64,000 bases of DNA from Mikania micrantha. Lineage: Eukaryota > Streptophyta > Magnoliopsida > Asterales > Asteraceae. Position numbers and translations under genes: made by a program. The stretch covers positions 75,085,811-75,149,810 of the forward strand of contig CM018680.1 of assembly GCA_009363875.1 (NCBI GenBank), read 5' to 3'. The notes under the pieces were generated by a model. It made no database searches and had not been told where the DNA came from. It worked only from the letters and a program-made list of their open reading frames with translations. Below are positions 34,112 to 44,960 of the stretch, in pieces; the stretch's first letter is position 1; every line of letters begins with the position of its first letter.

Positions 34112-34936
34112 CTAGACAATCGTGGAGTGTGAATCTCCACTATCAGCAGGGCCATCATCGTCCTCCTCATCAGGATCCTCGTCTGGATCCTCGTCTGGAT
34201 CCTCATCAAAATCTTCCTCATCGAGATCCACCGGCTCGAATTGGGGTTCTGGCTCAGGCTGTGGCTCCACAATAAACTGTTCGACCCATGCATTCAGCAT
34301 GGCATCGCTTGCCTGGATCATGGCAAGGTTCTCCTCGTTGGCGTCCTCCACAGCTGCCAATCGTCCAGCGTGTCCATGTGTCACTCCGGCTAAGAAATCC
34401 TGTTGCTCCTCGAGCAACGTAGTCCTATCATGGATGTCGGTGACCTCAGTAGTGACCTCCTCCTGTCGCTGGATCACATCCTGAGTCCTAGCGACCAAGT
34501 CATCCTGCGTCCCTTCGACGCGTGCGAGTCTCTCCTCCAAGTTATCCACATGTTTCTGGAGGCGCTGACTATGCTCCAACAGATCCCTAAACCCATCAGT
34601 CATCACGCGTAGCTGGCAGGACTCACGTCTATAACGCGAGATCAGTGCAGCGAATGCCCGCTCCATATGCATTCCAATAGGTGGTAGTGATGGTCCAGTA
34701 GATGTGTCACCTAACAAAGGTAACTTAGGTACTCTCTCTTCCCTTGCCCAAACAGCAAGGGTGGTAGGGTACCAGTCCCATGGTCCCCTGCTGGTCGAGG
34801 GTCGAAGTCTCTTGGACTCTTGAGAATATACTTGCTCCACTATCTCCTGAATCTTCTGCTTGTCTTCCTCAGTAAGCTCATACTCATACGAGCGTTTCCC
34901 CGTGTCCTTTCCTTTCGGATCTTTGTTATTGTCCAT
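34112..34936 (-). CDS. Extra open reading frame upstream of gag in the retrotransposon
   Basis: This sense-strand frame of 274 codons lies between the primer-binding site and gag, where a standard Ty3/gypsy element has only a leader. The protein starts MDNNKDPKGKDTGKRSYEYE. Residues about 115-205 are heptad-rich and likely a coiled coil (LLEHSQRLQKHVDNLEERLA, VTDIHDRTTLLEEQQDF). Residues 225-265 are very acidic, with PEPEPQ and repeated DEDP units encoded by a short tandem DNA repeat at about 34171-34206. I recognise no catalytic motif, zinc finger or membrane segment. It could be a gag-like or regulatory accessory protein of this lineage. The function is unknown; an unbroken frame of this length in a young copy argues that it is translated. 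Confidence 0.7.
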   Translation of the reverse strand: MDNNKDPKGKDTGKRSYEYELTEEDKQKIQEIVEQVYSQESKRLRPSTSRGPWDWYPTTLAVWAREERVPKLPLLGDTSTGPSLPPIGMHMERAFAALISRYRRESCQLRVMTDGFRDLLEHSQRLQKHVDNLEERLARVEGTQDDLVARTQDVIQRQEEVTTEVTDIHDRTTLLEEQQDFLAGVTHGHAGRLAAVEDANEENLAMIQASDAMLNAWVEQFIVEPQPEPEPQFEPVDLDEEDFDEDPDEDPDEDPDEEDDDGPADSGDSHSTIV

Positions 34937-35077
34937 CCTGTAAGTTCTAAGTCAGTCAGTATTAATTTACAGTGATAACAATAATATAAGTGTGAAAGTT
35001 CTAAGTGTAGTGTCTAATGTAGAGCAGTGGCTATAGTCTAAGTTTACTATATGCAAACCTAGTTCCCTATAACCAAG
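34937..35077 (-). other. Retrotransposon 5' leader
   Basis: This is the transcribed leader between the primer-binding site and the extra reading frame. Its bases on the sense strand run from the primer site to the ATG at 34936. No upstream ATG of note was assigned. Confidence 0.5.
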
Positions 35078-35089
35078 GCTCTGATACCA
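35078..35089 (-). other. Primer-binding site for initiator tRNA-Met
   Basis: The minus strand reads TGGTATCAGAGC three bases inside the 5' LTR edge. This is complementary to the 3' end of plant initiator tRNA-Met and is the usual primer site of plant Ty3/gypsy elements. Confidence 0.95.
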
Positions 35090-35092
35090 GTC

Positions 35093-37794
35093 TGTCACAC
35101 CCCCAAATTACCACGCGTGGTGTCAGTCCACGTGGGTGTGACGTGGCCAGGATCACAACTCATGGTCATATAGAACGACACTATATGAGTTTCACATTCA
35201 CACAGATTTGCAAAATAACATAGTTTCATTTAATATGCAGCGGAAAATGTTAAACATCATAAATAAATATGTTTGCAGCGGAAAGTAAATTGCTTAACAG
35301 ACACTACATAATTTAAATTGTTTTAGAACACATCCAATGCACACAATGCCTAGGACAAGAGTCTATATGCAAGCCAGACTCCTTAAAGCTTCCTTGTGCG
35401 CATCCTAGCGTGTGCTCCATTAATTACCTGAGAATACATGCGAAAAGTGTCAACTAAAAAGTTGGTGAGTTCACAGGTTTAGACAGACAGAAATAGTAAA
35501 CAGACATATACTGGGTATGTTAAGTTTAGTTGGATACTACGATCCGTGGAGTGTGTCAGTTCATCTTACCGAAACTAGACTGTTTCCGTTTGCCTCCGCA
35601 GGTCATCGCTGAACTCGCAATTCACATCGAAATTACACTCGTTATGACCTCCAGTCAACATTGGTGCCGAGTGGGGTTAGTCAAACCCAGTAGTACTACG
35701 TAATTACGACTCGTTTGAATACACAACTAACGGTAAGGATAAGTGAGGGCTTTATGCGATAATAGTTACACTCGAAAATGGTTTTCACAACATACCAGTC
35801 ATATATCTAAAACAGTTGCATTGTATTCTCACCCCAAAGTTTCAGTAAAACAGTTAAAGAGTAAAAGTGGGGCCGTAAACTCACCTGAGTTTGAGAAGTG
35901 CGTGTTCTTACAAGAACAGTGTAGCTCGCCGGCTAGTAGTTACCTATATCACATAGGTGTTGTAAGTTTGTGTTTGCATATATGTGGGTCTCACAAGACC
36001 GTATTCGTGTCTAACAACTTCCAAGTTGTTATGTGAGTCGGGTTGACCGTGTTTGACCTAACGACCCGTTGGTGACGGTTTTGGATCAAATGTGCGTGTA
36101 ACATGCGGTTTAGTGTCGTGTGAAGTGTGCGGATACCAATGGTCGCTTTCGTGAGGAAACTTACTATTCATAGTAAGTTTCTATTTCAGGAAAGTTTCTA
36201 TTTTAGGCATGTCATGTGAGAAATTATAATCCGATTATTCTATCATGCATATTTATCCTAAATGAGCATGTTATCACATTGCACATAGTTACACTTAGTC
36301 GGTTTAGCATGTTTTGCGCGTAAAAGTTACCATAATTAGAAGGTTACAAGATATGCATATATCACTAAGCCTGGATACAAACCTTATCATAATATCATCA
36401 TATTAGTATTAAATAATTATTTAATCATAACCATTATGACTAGCATGCTCTTATTCTCCAAATTGTACAATAAAGTTACTATATTTAGTAACATTCCTAA
36501 ATATCATACTATTAGCAATTTTAATCATTCCAATGCATCAAATAACCATCATATTAACTTCTAAACATCATTTTAACATAACTTATGGATCTAAACCTAC
36601 AAAGGTGACCTTTTCATCACAAATACATAACTAGTAACACTAAAGTTACTAACATTAGCAATATTCACCAAATAACCAAATATTGACAAATCCACCATTT
36701 CTAATCTTGCAACTCATCATCAATAACAATCATAACATCATTTCAATATCCACAATCGTGTAAAACCACCTAGATCATACATTCATGTTGCTAAAACCAT
36801 CATTTTAGCTACTATGACCATCCTATCATAACAATATCATCATGGAATGTAAAGATACATCATCTAATCATCATAGATCATCAAATATCATGTAAACATC
36901 ATCAAACCCAGAACTAAAATTCGTGCATGTGCATCAATGGTGCTTGCATGTGTGTTTAAAGTCATTCATGTGAGTGTAAAGGTGTGAAAAATGAGATTTT
37001 AAGCATAATGCTACCTTCCAAAGCTCCAAAATCCTGAGATGTTGATGAGGACAGCCTCTAGAACTCCTGGACAGCAGGTTCGAGTGAGAACAAGAAGGAA
37101 ATTGTGATGCTCAAGCTTCGACGATGGCTTTCTTCAAGTTTCTTGTTCACCTCCAAGCTTCAAAGCTTCTATGGGAGCTCCAATGGCTTCCACCAAGTCA
37201 AATCAAAGTGTTTGACAGAGGAATAGTCGAGATATAACGTGTAGAACCGAAGAAATGATGAAAGGTGGAGTTAATAGGCATGGTGGTCTTGATTTTATAA
37301 AGATTTGTCGACTGGCACCTGTCGCGTACCGCGATGGAGTTTTAAAATAATCTCCGCGTACCGCGAAGAATTTCGGGAGTAAATCCCCGCGATGCCTGTC
37401 GCGTACCGCTATGATTCCTCCTGTGGAGCCATCGCGTACCGCGATGGGTTCCAAGGAAGCCCAATAAGCCTAATCTTGTTGTTTCGAACCGATTTTCGCG
37501 TATTTTCCGATTACGATCATCGTTTCTCAACATTTAATCATTGTTCCTAATATTTTAGGTTCCCTAGAACCTAAGTGTAGTGAAAGTGTACTGTGGTTTG
37601 ATCCGTTCACCAACGTTCGTTATTCAAGACACGTGCGAGTTTTCGTGCGATAGTTCCTCGAATTATCGGTGTGTTCTAGCTGTTGTGCCACGTGTCACAC
37701 TAAATACAATTATTCTAGTGCCACGTATGAAATAATAAAACATATTATTATTTAAAATAAAGAATTGCTGACCTGGAATTTGCGGGGTGTCACA
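35093..37794 (-). repeat. 5' LTR of the intact Tekay-type element
   Basis: This 2702-bp LTR carries the promoter of the element. It matches the 3' LTR with no indel. It has the same four CGCGTACCGCG sites at about 37322, 37354, 37399 and 37432. The immediate right flank is the target duplication AAATG. Confidence 0.95.
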
Positions 37795-38042
37795 AAATGT
37801 AAGTTTGCGTTACACTGCGACACTTAAATATATGTTCGCAGTGTAACGCAAACTTACATTTCATTTAACTTTTTAACGCTTGTGAATTAGCGAACGCTTA
37901 AAAAAGGAGCCTCCCTATTTTTGCATAAAAAAAACCATGAATTTTTTTTTTTACGATTTGAGCGTTTTTTGTCAGGTTAATGGATTACCTCAATTAATGA
38001 GGGTTATTATATGATCCCTTCCCTATATATATATATATATAA

Positions 38043-39238
38043 TAAACAAAGTTTAGCCCTTCCCCAAAAAATAAATTAATAGAACATGTATCATCTTCTT
38101 ACTTTGTTTCACATCAAATTGAACGACTTGTTTTCTTACTAGTTCCTACTCTTGAGTGTACGTCATAAACCAATATGAACTCGGTATGTTTGCATACGTT
38201 TATTTGACTTTAATGAAATAAATGTTCATAACACGAGCATTTAAACAAACTAGTTTTTACTAATCGAGCATTGTAACGGTAAACTCGTGTACTGTCATGA
38301 TGATGACACGATTACGAATATAAAAATTCAGATGAGAAAACAAATCGCAACATCTAACGTTTTGTAGTATAAAGCATACTCCATCATAAAAACAACTATC
38401 ACTCTGCTGTAAAACCTAAGAGTGTACTCTATGATAAAAATAAGGATAAAAAATGCAAATAAAAAACACAGACAAAACGATAAACGTAAACAATCCAAAA
38501 TCAAACATTTAAAAAGAGCCGCAGTGAAAAAATCATAAATTTGCTGAGCCAATTTTTAAGTTAAAATAAAATAAATAAAAATTTAATGGTCAAAATGTAC
38601 ATTAGATTCCTTTTTTAATATACATAACTTTTGAATTAAAATAAAATAAATAAAAGTTAACGTACACCTTGAGTGAACACGTAACGGCTCGAAAAATTTT
38701 ACGTGGTTAGCGAAAATTAGCGATTTACAATGTGACGATTATAACGTGAATTCGAATAAACCGTGTTATTGCATGCGCCCGTTAATACTAAAAATATTTG
38801 AGAATAGTAAGAGTAGGTTTTAAAAACATGAACCAAAAGACAAGTGGTCAAAACGTAAATATGGAAATTAATTCAAACTAGCATACATTTCTATCAATTT
38901 CATTTTGTCTCGCATATGATTTCCATGTCAACCCAAAAGGAGCAAATTAATTAAACAAATTATTTAAAATGATGGCTGTTATAACTCACCTGTTATGTGT
39001 GACATCCGCCAAATTTCAAATTTGACTTACTTAACATCGTTAGTGTATTTAAAGTTGAATATGACAACATTGATAACAAATGTAGTAATAACAGTTTTAT
39101 TTAAATTTTTTATATTTAACATGTGTGATATACATGTCTTAAATCTAGTTATTCTATATATTAAAGATCAACTTGAAGGAATAGTATCGTTTAATTAATT
39201 TTACCATTGGCCCCAATCAATTTGTTTTTTAACTATAA
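38043..39238. other. A/T-rich intergenic spacer
   Basis: No gene is supported. Open frames at about 38328-38552 and 38995-39198 encode hydrophobic low-complexity strings with no family features and are judged to be chance. Confidence 0.35.
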
Positions 39239-39935
39239 CTAGTATATAGGACCCGCACGTTGCCGCGGGGTCTGATATACTGACGTAAAAACAACTAACA
39301 GAACAAACGATACAAATATTATAAATTATTAAATGTAAATCGTATATATATGTAGTATATATAATACTCATGGTTTATAAAATTATTAAATCTAAATTGT
39401 TTGTGAAGTAATTACGATCAAAATGATATAAACGATACAAATATTTGATAATGTGCGGACGCGTTATAGGAATGTGAACAACGCGCAAAATTTCTATGGT
39501 CGTTTGTGTTCGAAATTTATATAACGTTCATGAGGCCATTACGATCAAATTAATATAATCTTGACTTTTATCCGATAGCCTAATAACGTGTTAAAATCAT
39601 GTGAACATTAAAAATATGTGAGTAAAGTGAGAGGGACCTTAAAAAATAATAGTTCAAAGTCCAGGGTTATAAATGAAAATTTCAAATTAATTCAAAAGCA
39701 TTGAAAGTTTTCTTTTGATCTTTTGACGCGTTTTCCTATCTTTTGACGCGGTTATATTTTCTGTGAGAGTATATTCGATCTTTTGACGCGGTTGTTTATT
39801 TTTTGACGCGATGTGCTTTGTGTCTCCCATAGAGATTCGGTGTGTTATCAAGGTTGTACCATGTGCTTAAAAGACTTGTACATAAAGGAATAGTAATTTG
39901 TGCTCACATCAAACATTTGCTTTTTAATATATAGA
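39239..39935 (-). mobile_element. Non-autonomous Helitron (697 bp)
   Basis: On the minus strand the element starts TCTATATATTAAAAAGCAAA after an A. It ends with the hairpin CCCGCGGCAACGTGCGGG, the spacer tcctatata and CTAG before a T. These are canonical Helitron ends inserted between A and T. The interior contains four copies of TTTTGACGCG on the plus strand at 39721, 39741, 39781 and 39801. No Rep/helicase is encoded. Confidence 0.8.
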
Positions 39936-39989
39936 TTAATTAGTAAAAGTAAAAGAATATATGACAACACAGTAAAATAAATCTATGAC

Positions 39990-40130
39990 ATGACGATAAA
40001 AAACCCGAATAACTTGATTACCAAAACCCGAATACCAAATACAAATAAGTTAAATGGTTCGGTAATCGGGTTTGTTTTCAATGTCAAAAACCCGAACAAC
40101 CCGACACGAAGAACACAAAACCCAAGAAAC
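39990..40130. repeat. Degenerate aacccgaa-rich repeat
   Basis: Words such as aaacccgaata and cggtaatcgggttt recur on both strands. This is the composition of AACCGG-type hAT repeats, but no ends were found. A related ccggttcga-rich patch is at 40400-40490. Confidence 0.35.
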
Positions 40131-40199
40131 ACCTTAACCAGAGGGGTAGGAGATCAAAATGTTCCTAAAAAACGAAGTATATCGCTTAAAAATTGCTAG

Positions 40200-41520
40200 G
40201 GTGAAAAAAGGCTCCTAGGATTTGACTCATTGCTGTTAAAAAAAAAGAAGAAGCTTGCGGCTATAACTTAATAAATATATAATATATTCCAAAATAATTA
40301 TATAATTATAAACTTAGTTAAACAAACATAATTATGTTAAAAAAATAAATACAGGATTTTGTTTTAATGTTTAATTCTTTGGATTTTAGTAAAAAAACTG
40401 AAATCCGGTTCGACTAGTGAACCGCTTCCCGGTCCGATCAATGAACCGGTTCCCCGTCCGACCGTTGAACCGGCCGGTTAGTTTGAATATGGTTCGCATG
40501 CGTATTCATTAGCCATTCTTTTTTAATATATATACATAATGAGGCTTCAATAATGAAAATAAAGATATTCATTCATTAAGTGAACAAACAAATGGGTCAC
40601 GAACGTAAGCACGAAATACGTCTATACATTTTTAACAGACCTATATAAATAAACAAATATAAATATATAAAAAAAATTAGAAAGATATCCAATAGATTAT
40701 GAGGGTGGCTAATTATATCGGGTTAGTTTCAAATGAATATGAAACTCACATATTGAGTTTATCATGAGCATAGTAATAAAAAGAAATTTAATGAGTAATT
40801 AACGAAAATATAATAACAAATTCCATAATGAAACATATTACGAGTTGGAACATCAACACTAATAGCATTTTGATTTTCAAAAATGGTAATTTTACATGGG
40901 TGGCTGGGTTGGTAGATTGAGCTCAACCACCAACATTTTTGTTATAACTAATATGTGTATTATTATACTATATGAGTTGGATTCTAGTGAAAAAAAAATC
41001 AGTTTATAAAATTAATAATAATGATTTTTAGTCAATCATAAACTAGCTAAAAAAAAATTTCGATTAAACTTATTCTAGTAACACTAGAAAGTGGCTCGTT
41101 GAAGTCTATAGTCTTAGCTTTTTTGGTTTCGATTTTAGGTTAAATAATTTATGTTTTGGGCTCATTTTCCTTTCCTTGCCACTATGTCTTTTCTATTCAT
41201 CATTATTGTATCTATTTTACTCATCATCGTACGTTAAGTTTTAGTTTTATGGTTTAGCTTTATGATTTAACTTTTATGATTTAGCTTTTAGGTATTAAAA
41301 TTTCTGCTTTCAGCTCATTGTGTCTTTCCTACTCATCATTGTTTTTAGTATTTAACTTTAAGGTTTATGGTTTATGATTTGATGAGCTAGTTCTAATACC
41401 AATAAAATAAGCTCAATCGGAGTCTGCTTGAGCTGATTTATAAGTGATCAAAATTATTCTCACCAAATTTGACAGATTAAAGCCTTTTTTAAACTAACTT
41501 GATCTTTTACTATATAATGT
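40200..41520. other. A/T-rich intergenic spacer
   Basis: Contains the ccggttc-rich patch at 40400-40490 and a stretch of ttttatgatttagctttta-type low complexity at 41225-41370. No gene or bounded element was recognised. Confidence 0.35.
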
Positions 41521-41526
41521 TGTCCC

Positions 41527-41693
41527 TGCGATAGCGACCTAATGGTAACAGACGTGAACCTATAATGGAGGTCTAGGGTTCAAAGTCCGGCATCACCTAA
41601 TTTTCCCTAGCTCACACGATTTACCTCCATCATGTTGGTCGTAATACCGGTCGGTGATGGCGCCTAATGATGGCGTTCACAATTTTTTTTTAC
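41527..41693 (+). mobile_element. tRNA-derived SINE ending in T
   Basis: An A-box-like region (tagcgacctaatggtaac) is followed by a B-box-like GGTTCAAAGTCC at 41577-41588. The element ends in a T run at about 41684-41693. A tRNA-type internal promoter with a conserved body of this length fits a plant SINE. Confidence 0.6.
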
Positions 41694-43260
41694 TATATAA
41701 TATTAATGAATGCTTGTGATATAAATGAATAGTGATTTTTTTATTGGTTTTGTTATTTTGTACTTCTGGTTAAGCTTACTCGTTACTCGTTAGTGGTTAG
41801 TTTTGGTTGTTTTCTATTTTGGTCACCAATTTAAAAGTATTGGACTATTGGGTCGCTTGGTTAAGCTTTTTAGCTTATTGGGTTTCTGGGCTGATTAGTT
41901 GGAAATAAATCAATAAGTACGAATTGTGTCCGTTCAACAATCAAAAATCTTAAGCCCATTTATCGGTTTACAGGAAATTGACAAAAAGAGAGTGTTTTGC
42001 TAAATGTTTGGCTATTGTTCTTTATGTTCTATAAATGACCCGTATGATTTCAAATTTTTAAATATTTGTAACATATACAATCTTTAGATTACCAAATTAT
42101 CCTCACATGATGGACCAAATTACTTTCTCCAAAGGATTATATATGTTACAAATTTTTAGAGTTTGAGATCATACGAGTAATTTATGAAATTTAGATACCA
42201 AAAGTTAAATACCAGCAAATGTCAGAGTCTATCTCAACAATTTACTCTAAACTTTGAAATTATGAATCCTATGAATATGTTTTTGCGTTAAAAAAGTAGG
42301 AATGATCATTACTTCTTAATTTTTAAATTAATAGTTGAGATTAAAGTATTACAAAAGGAGAATAATATATAGGAAAAAACACTTTTTAGACCTTTTTAAT
42401 ATTTCTCCCATATTTTAAAGCATTTATAACTTTTTCATGCGACGTATATATTTTTTTAAAAAATCATGTTATACAATCAAATGTTTGTTCTTTTCAATTT
42501 GATTATAATGTTGACATACTTTTTAAAAAAAAAATGTTAATTTCTTATCATGTATTTTTATGTACCGTATTATGTGTGCTATATTTTTCTGTAATATATT
42601 TTTTGTGTTGTATTTTTGTTTGATTATTTCTCGTAAATTATAATGTATTAGCCAAATATGGATATATCATTTTATTAAGTAATCTACACATTAATTTCAA
42701 ACAGTTTCTACATAAAAACATAAAAATTCTTCAATTAGGTTGCTTTTTTGTTGTTTTTGTATTTTGCTATAAAAAGTAAATGAATTGAATTATATATAAA
42801 GAAGTGTGTATTTCGTGTTTGTCTTATCTCCTGCTTTGAGCAATGATTAAGGAGGGATCATATTGCTTCGTAATCTAATGTATGTAGTCTTATCATACAC
42901 ATTTGTGTAAGAGATTGTTATATATAATTCAATTATATATAACTATTATTAAAATAGATATATATAATTGACATATATCTCTATTTACTTTAATATAGTG
43001 AGGGAGGGATACACAAAATCAAGAGAATACACATTTAAAATGCCCTGGTGAAGATTGAATACACCATCAATAGCAACAACATACATGAGATCAATAGAGA
43101 GCATACGGATGAAAGAAAGTCAATTTTAGGTATTTGGAAAACTATCTGCAAATCGTGTATTGTTCTTAAAGTTTTAAATATAAACGTTCATGATATGTTA
43201 AAAAAGAAGTTAAGTAATGGGTTTGTTAATATATCCACTCATTAATCTCTTTAAGTTAGA
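41694..43260. other. A/T-rich intergenic spacer
   Basis: At 42400-42540 a block (cataactttttcatg, then gttatacaatcaaa, then gattataatgttgaca) resembles the subterminal part of foldback elements A and H and may be a decayed relative. No gene is supported. Confidence 0.35.
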
Positions 43261-43266
43261 TTCTTA

Positions 43267-43690
43267 TTACGTGATCAAATTCATTTTTGCAATCGACTAA
43301 TATGTCTCGGTTAGTTTGGTTGTTCAAATCAGTGATTTGGTTCAAGTCGGGTCAAACAATAAAAATAAAAATAAATGTCTAATAATTATCATTATACGTG
43401 AAAAAAACTAAAAGAGTGAGTGCCTTGAAGAAGAATTACAATTCCGGTCGACGATCTTTGAGATTTTTTGAATTCATCGACGAGCTAAATGTAGTGACGG
43501 AGCTTGACAAGTTTGAAGAAGGGGGGGGGGGGGGGGGCGAAAACTTGCCTGATCACATATTTTTTTTGCAATTGACCGGTATGTCTCGATTAGTTGGGTT
43601 AAAATAGTAAGTACCTTGAAAAAGAATAATAATTCCACTCGACAATCTTTGAGATTTTTTGAATTCATCAATGACCTAAATGTCTAAATA
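43267..43690. repeat. Direct duplication flanking a 17-G tract
   Basis: The block gtgccttgaagaagaatta…gacgatctttgagatttttt at about 43421-43490 recurs at about 43612-43682. Each copy is preceded by tatgtctcgrttagttkggtt. Between them is a run of 17 G at 43521-43537. An open frame over the G run is an artefact of that run. Confidence 0.65.
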
Positions 43691-43888
43691 ACCAAAATCA
43701 CTAAATGAATACATAATTTTGCACTAAAATAACTAAATGAATTATAAATATAAATTATGCAAGAAATAGGTCTAAATATTATGCACTAAATAGACTAAAT
43801 AAGTATAAAATTGAGCACCAAATACTACGTATAAACAAAAAAAAATTCTGTAAATGAGATTTTTGTTTTTCTTTTTATAAAGTCATAC

Positions 43889-43978
43889 CTCTTGTAAAAT
43901 CAAGGCGAATGAGAAAACGTCCACTTCGGTGTCATAATCTTCATTTCTAAACACCTTAGGAGCAACATATCTCCCTGG
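43889..43978 (-). pseudogene. Protein-kinase exon fragment (ILK/VIK-like)
   Basis: On the minus strand about 29 codons read GRYVAPKVFRNEDYDTEVDV followed by FSFALILQE, then a GTATGA splice donor at 43888. This is the APE-to-DVFSF segment of a plant protein kinase (subdomains VIII-IX), most like integrin-linked or VIK-type kinases. The APE Glu is replaced by Lys (APK), and no neighbouring kinase exons were found. It is therefore a gene relic or a captured exon rather than a working gene. Confidence 0.6.
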
Positions 43979-44069
43979 TATATCAAATTATATATCTCTT
44001 AATTTGGAATGTCGGTGGTTCCTTCAAACAGCGCAAATACTTGATAAATAAGTTTTGTTTACGCAAAAA

Positions 44070-44165
44070 ACACAAAGGATGCAGTAGGGCAGATGGTAAA
44101 GGTGTATGCAGCAATTCGAGTGAAGCTGGATTCGACTCACGGCACCATCATGTTTTTTGCTTACT
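44070..44165 (+). mobile_element. SINE-like fragment
   Basis: An A-box-like tagggcagatggtaaagg and a B-box-like GGATTCGACTC (44128-44138) lie about 40 bases apart. The body after this is short and no tail was seen, so this is a fragment. Confidence 0.45.
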
Positions 44166-44215
44166 GCCTTTTGGGAGTGAAACTGTACACGCCTTTTGGG
44201 AGTGAAACTGTACAT
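44166..44215. repeat. Tandem duplication of 25 bp
   Basis: The 25 bases starting gccttttgggagtgaaactg at 44166-44190 are repeated directly at 44191-44215 with no gap. Confidence 0.85.
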
Positions 44216-44524
44216 ATCTATATGCCTAATCTCCACGTGCGCTTCATGTGTCTTCTGTGTGTCCTTCCTGTCCTTTCTTTTGTTTGGATTTCTCAACAAG
44301 GTTATTTCGTTTTCATATCATCCCTTCATGTGTCATGGTACGCGATTATGGGTTAAAAGTTTTCGGAAGTCACCCCTTAACCTGTAAATATCACTTTAAC
44401 TTCTTAAGTTTCTAATATAATCTGTCTTTTTTCTCAACAAATTTCATTTGTCGTTGTTTTTAAATAATCCTAATCATGGTAGTATCGACTGATGGTGATA
44501 TGTTTATAGAATGAGACCGGTAAC

Positions 44525-44960
44525 GACTAAAAAACATTATATCTTTGCGAAGATATTATAAAAGGATAATCAAAATTACGGAAAAATTCACTAAAATTCG
44601 ATCCGTCCCGCCGCGAAGCACGGGTCGTATCCCTCGTTACATACTCAAAATGTAACATGTAAAACCAAATTGTGAGTTGAAAGGATACGAGGATCGTTTG
44701 ATGACACATAAAATTTTAGTTATGAGTGAGCCGTGAGCGGGATTGCGGGATGCAGTGGGGTGGCCGAGCTGTGAAAATGGGTAATTTTTAAAATGTAATT
44801 GCTTTATAACTTTTTTTTTGAAGAGTATGTAAATATAATTCATGTTAATTTTTTTAAATGAGGGGAGGTGAAACCAATATTTTAAAAAATACACTACGAA
44901 CCAAAAATTATCAATACTTGCGAAAAAAGAGCGGGACGGTCGTCCCTGCTTATTAAATAA
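44525..44960. repeat. Possible Helitron remnants
   Basis: G+C-rich hairpin-like words, cccgccgcgaagcacggg at 44607-44624 and GGGACGGTCGTCCC at 44934-44947, resemble Helitron 3' hairpins. The second is followed by ttCTAGT about 20 bases on. No complete element could be defined. Confidence 0.3.

Larger units (their letters stand above)
26639..37794 (-). mobile_element. Intact Tekay-type (chromovirus) Ty3/gypsy LTR retrotransposon
   Basis: This 11,156-bp element reads on the minus strand. It has two LTRs of exactly 2702 bp (35093-37794 is 5', 26639-29340 is 3'), each bounded by TG…CA. A perfect target duplication AAATG lies at 26634-26638 and 37795-37799. It has a tRNA-iMet primer-binding site, a polypurine tract, one unbroken gag-pol frame and an extra reading frame before gag. 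The offset between LTRs stays 8454 bp throughout, so no indel separates them, and by eye only the fourth-from-end region differs (tgtccc versus tgtcac). The insertion is therefore very recent and the element may be capable of moving. Long LTRs, integrase C-terminal region and chromodomain-like tail point to the Tekay/Del clade. Confidence 0.95.
26461..38042. mobile_element. Foldback element C, split by an intact retrotransposon
   Basis: Left arm 26471-26638 and right arm about 37795-38025 are inverted copies: ccaccttaattgaggtaa/ttacctcaattaat, aacgctcaaatcg/cgatttgagcgtt, and cgttcgctaattcacaagcg with its complement. The centre is a strong hairpin at 37795-37862 (tgtaagtttgcgttacactg and its complement). 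The left TA run is shared with element B. The retrotransposon inserted at AAATG just left of the central hairpin. Confidence 0.8.

Noticed and set aside
34171..34206. Short tandem repeat considered as a possible CRISPR-like or satellite array
   Set aside because: It is only a 12-18-bp coding repeat giving DEDP units; no spacers and no array structure.
34122..34484. Ser/Gly-rich 120-codon plus-strand frame
   Set aside because: Antisense of the acidic DEDP-coding repeat of the upstream retrotransposon frame.
39237..39277. G+C-rich hairpin considered as a transcription terminator
   Set aside because: The hairpin is followed at the right distance by CTAG before T, which is the 3' end of a Helitron.
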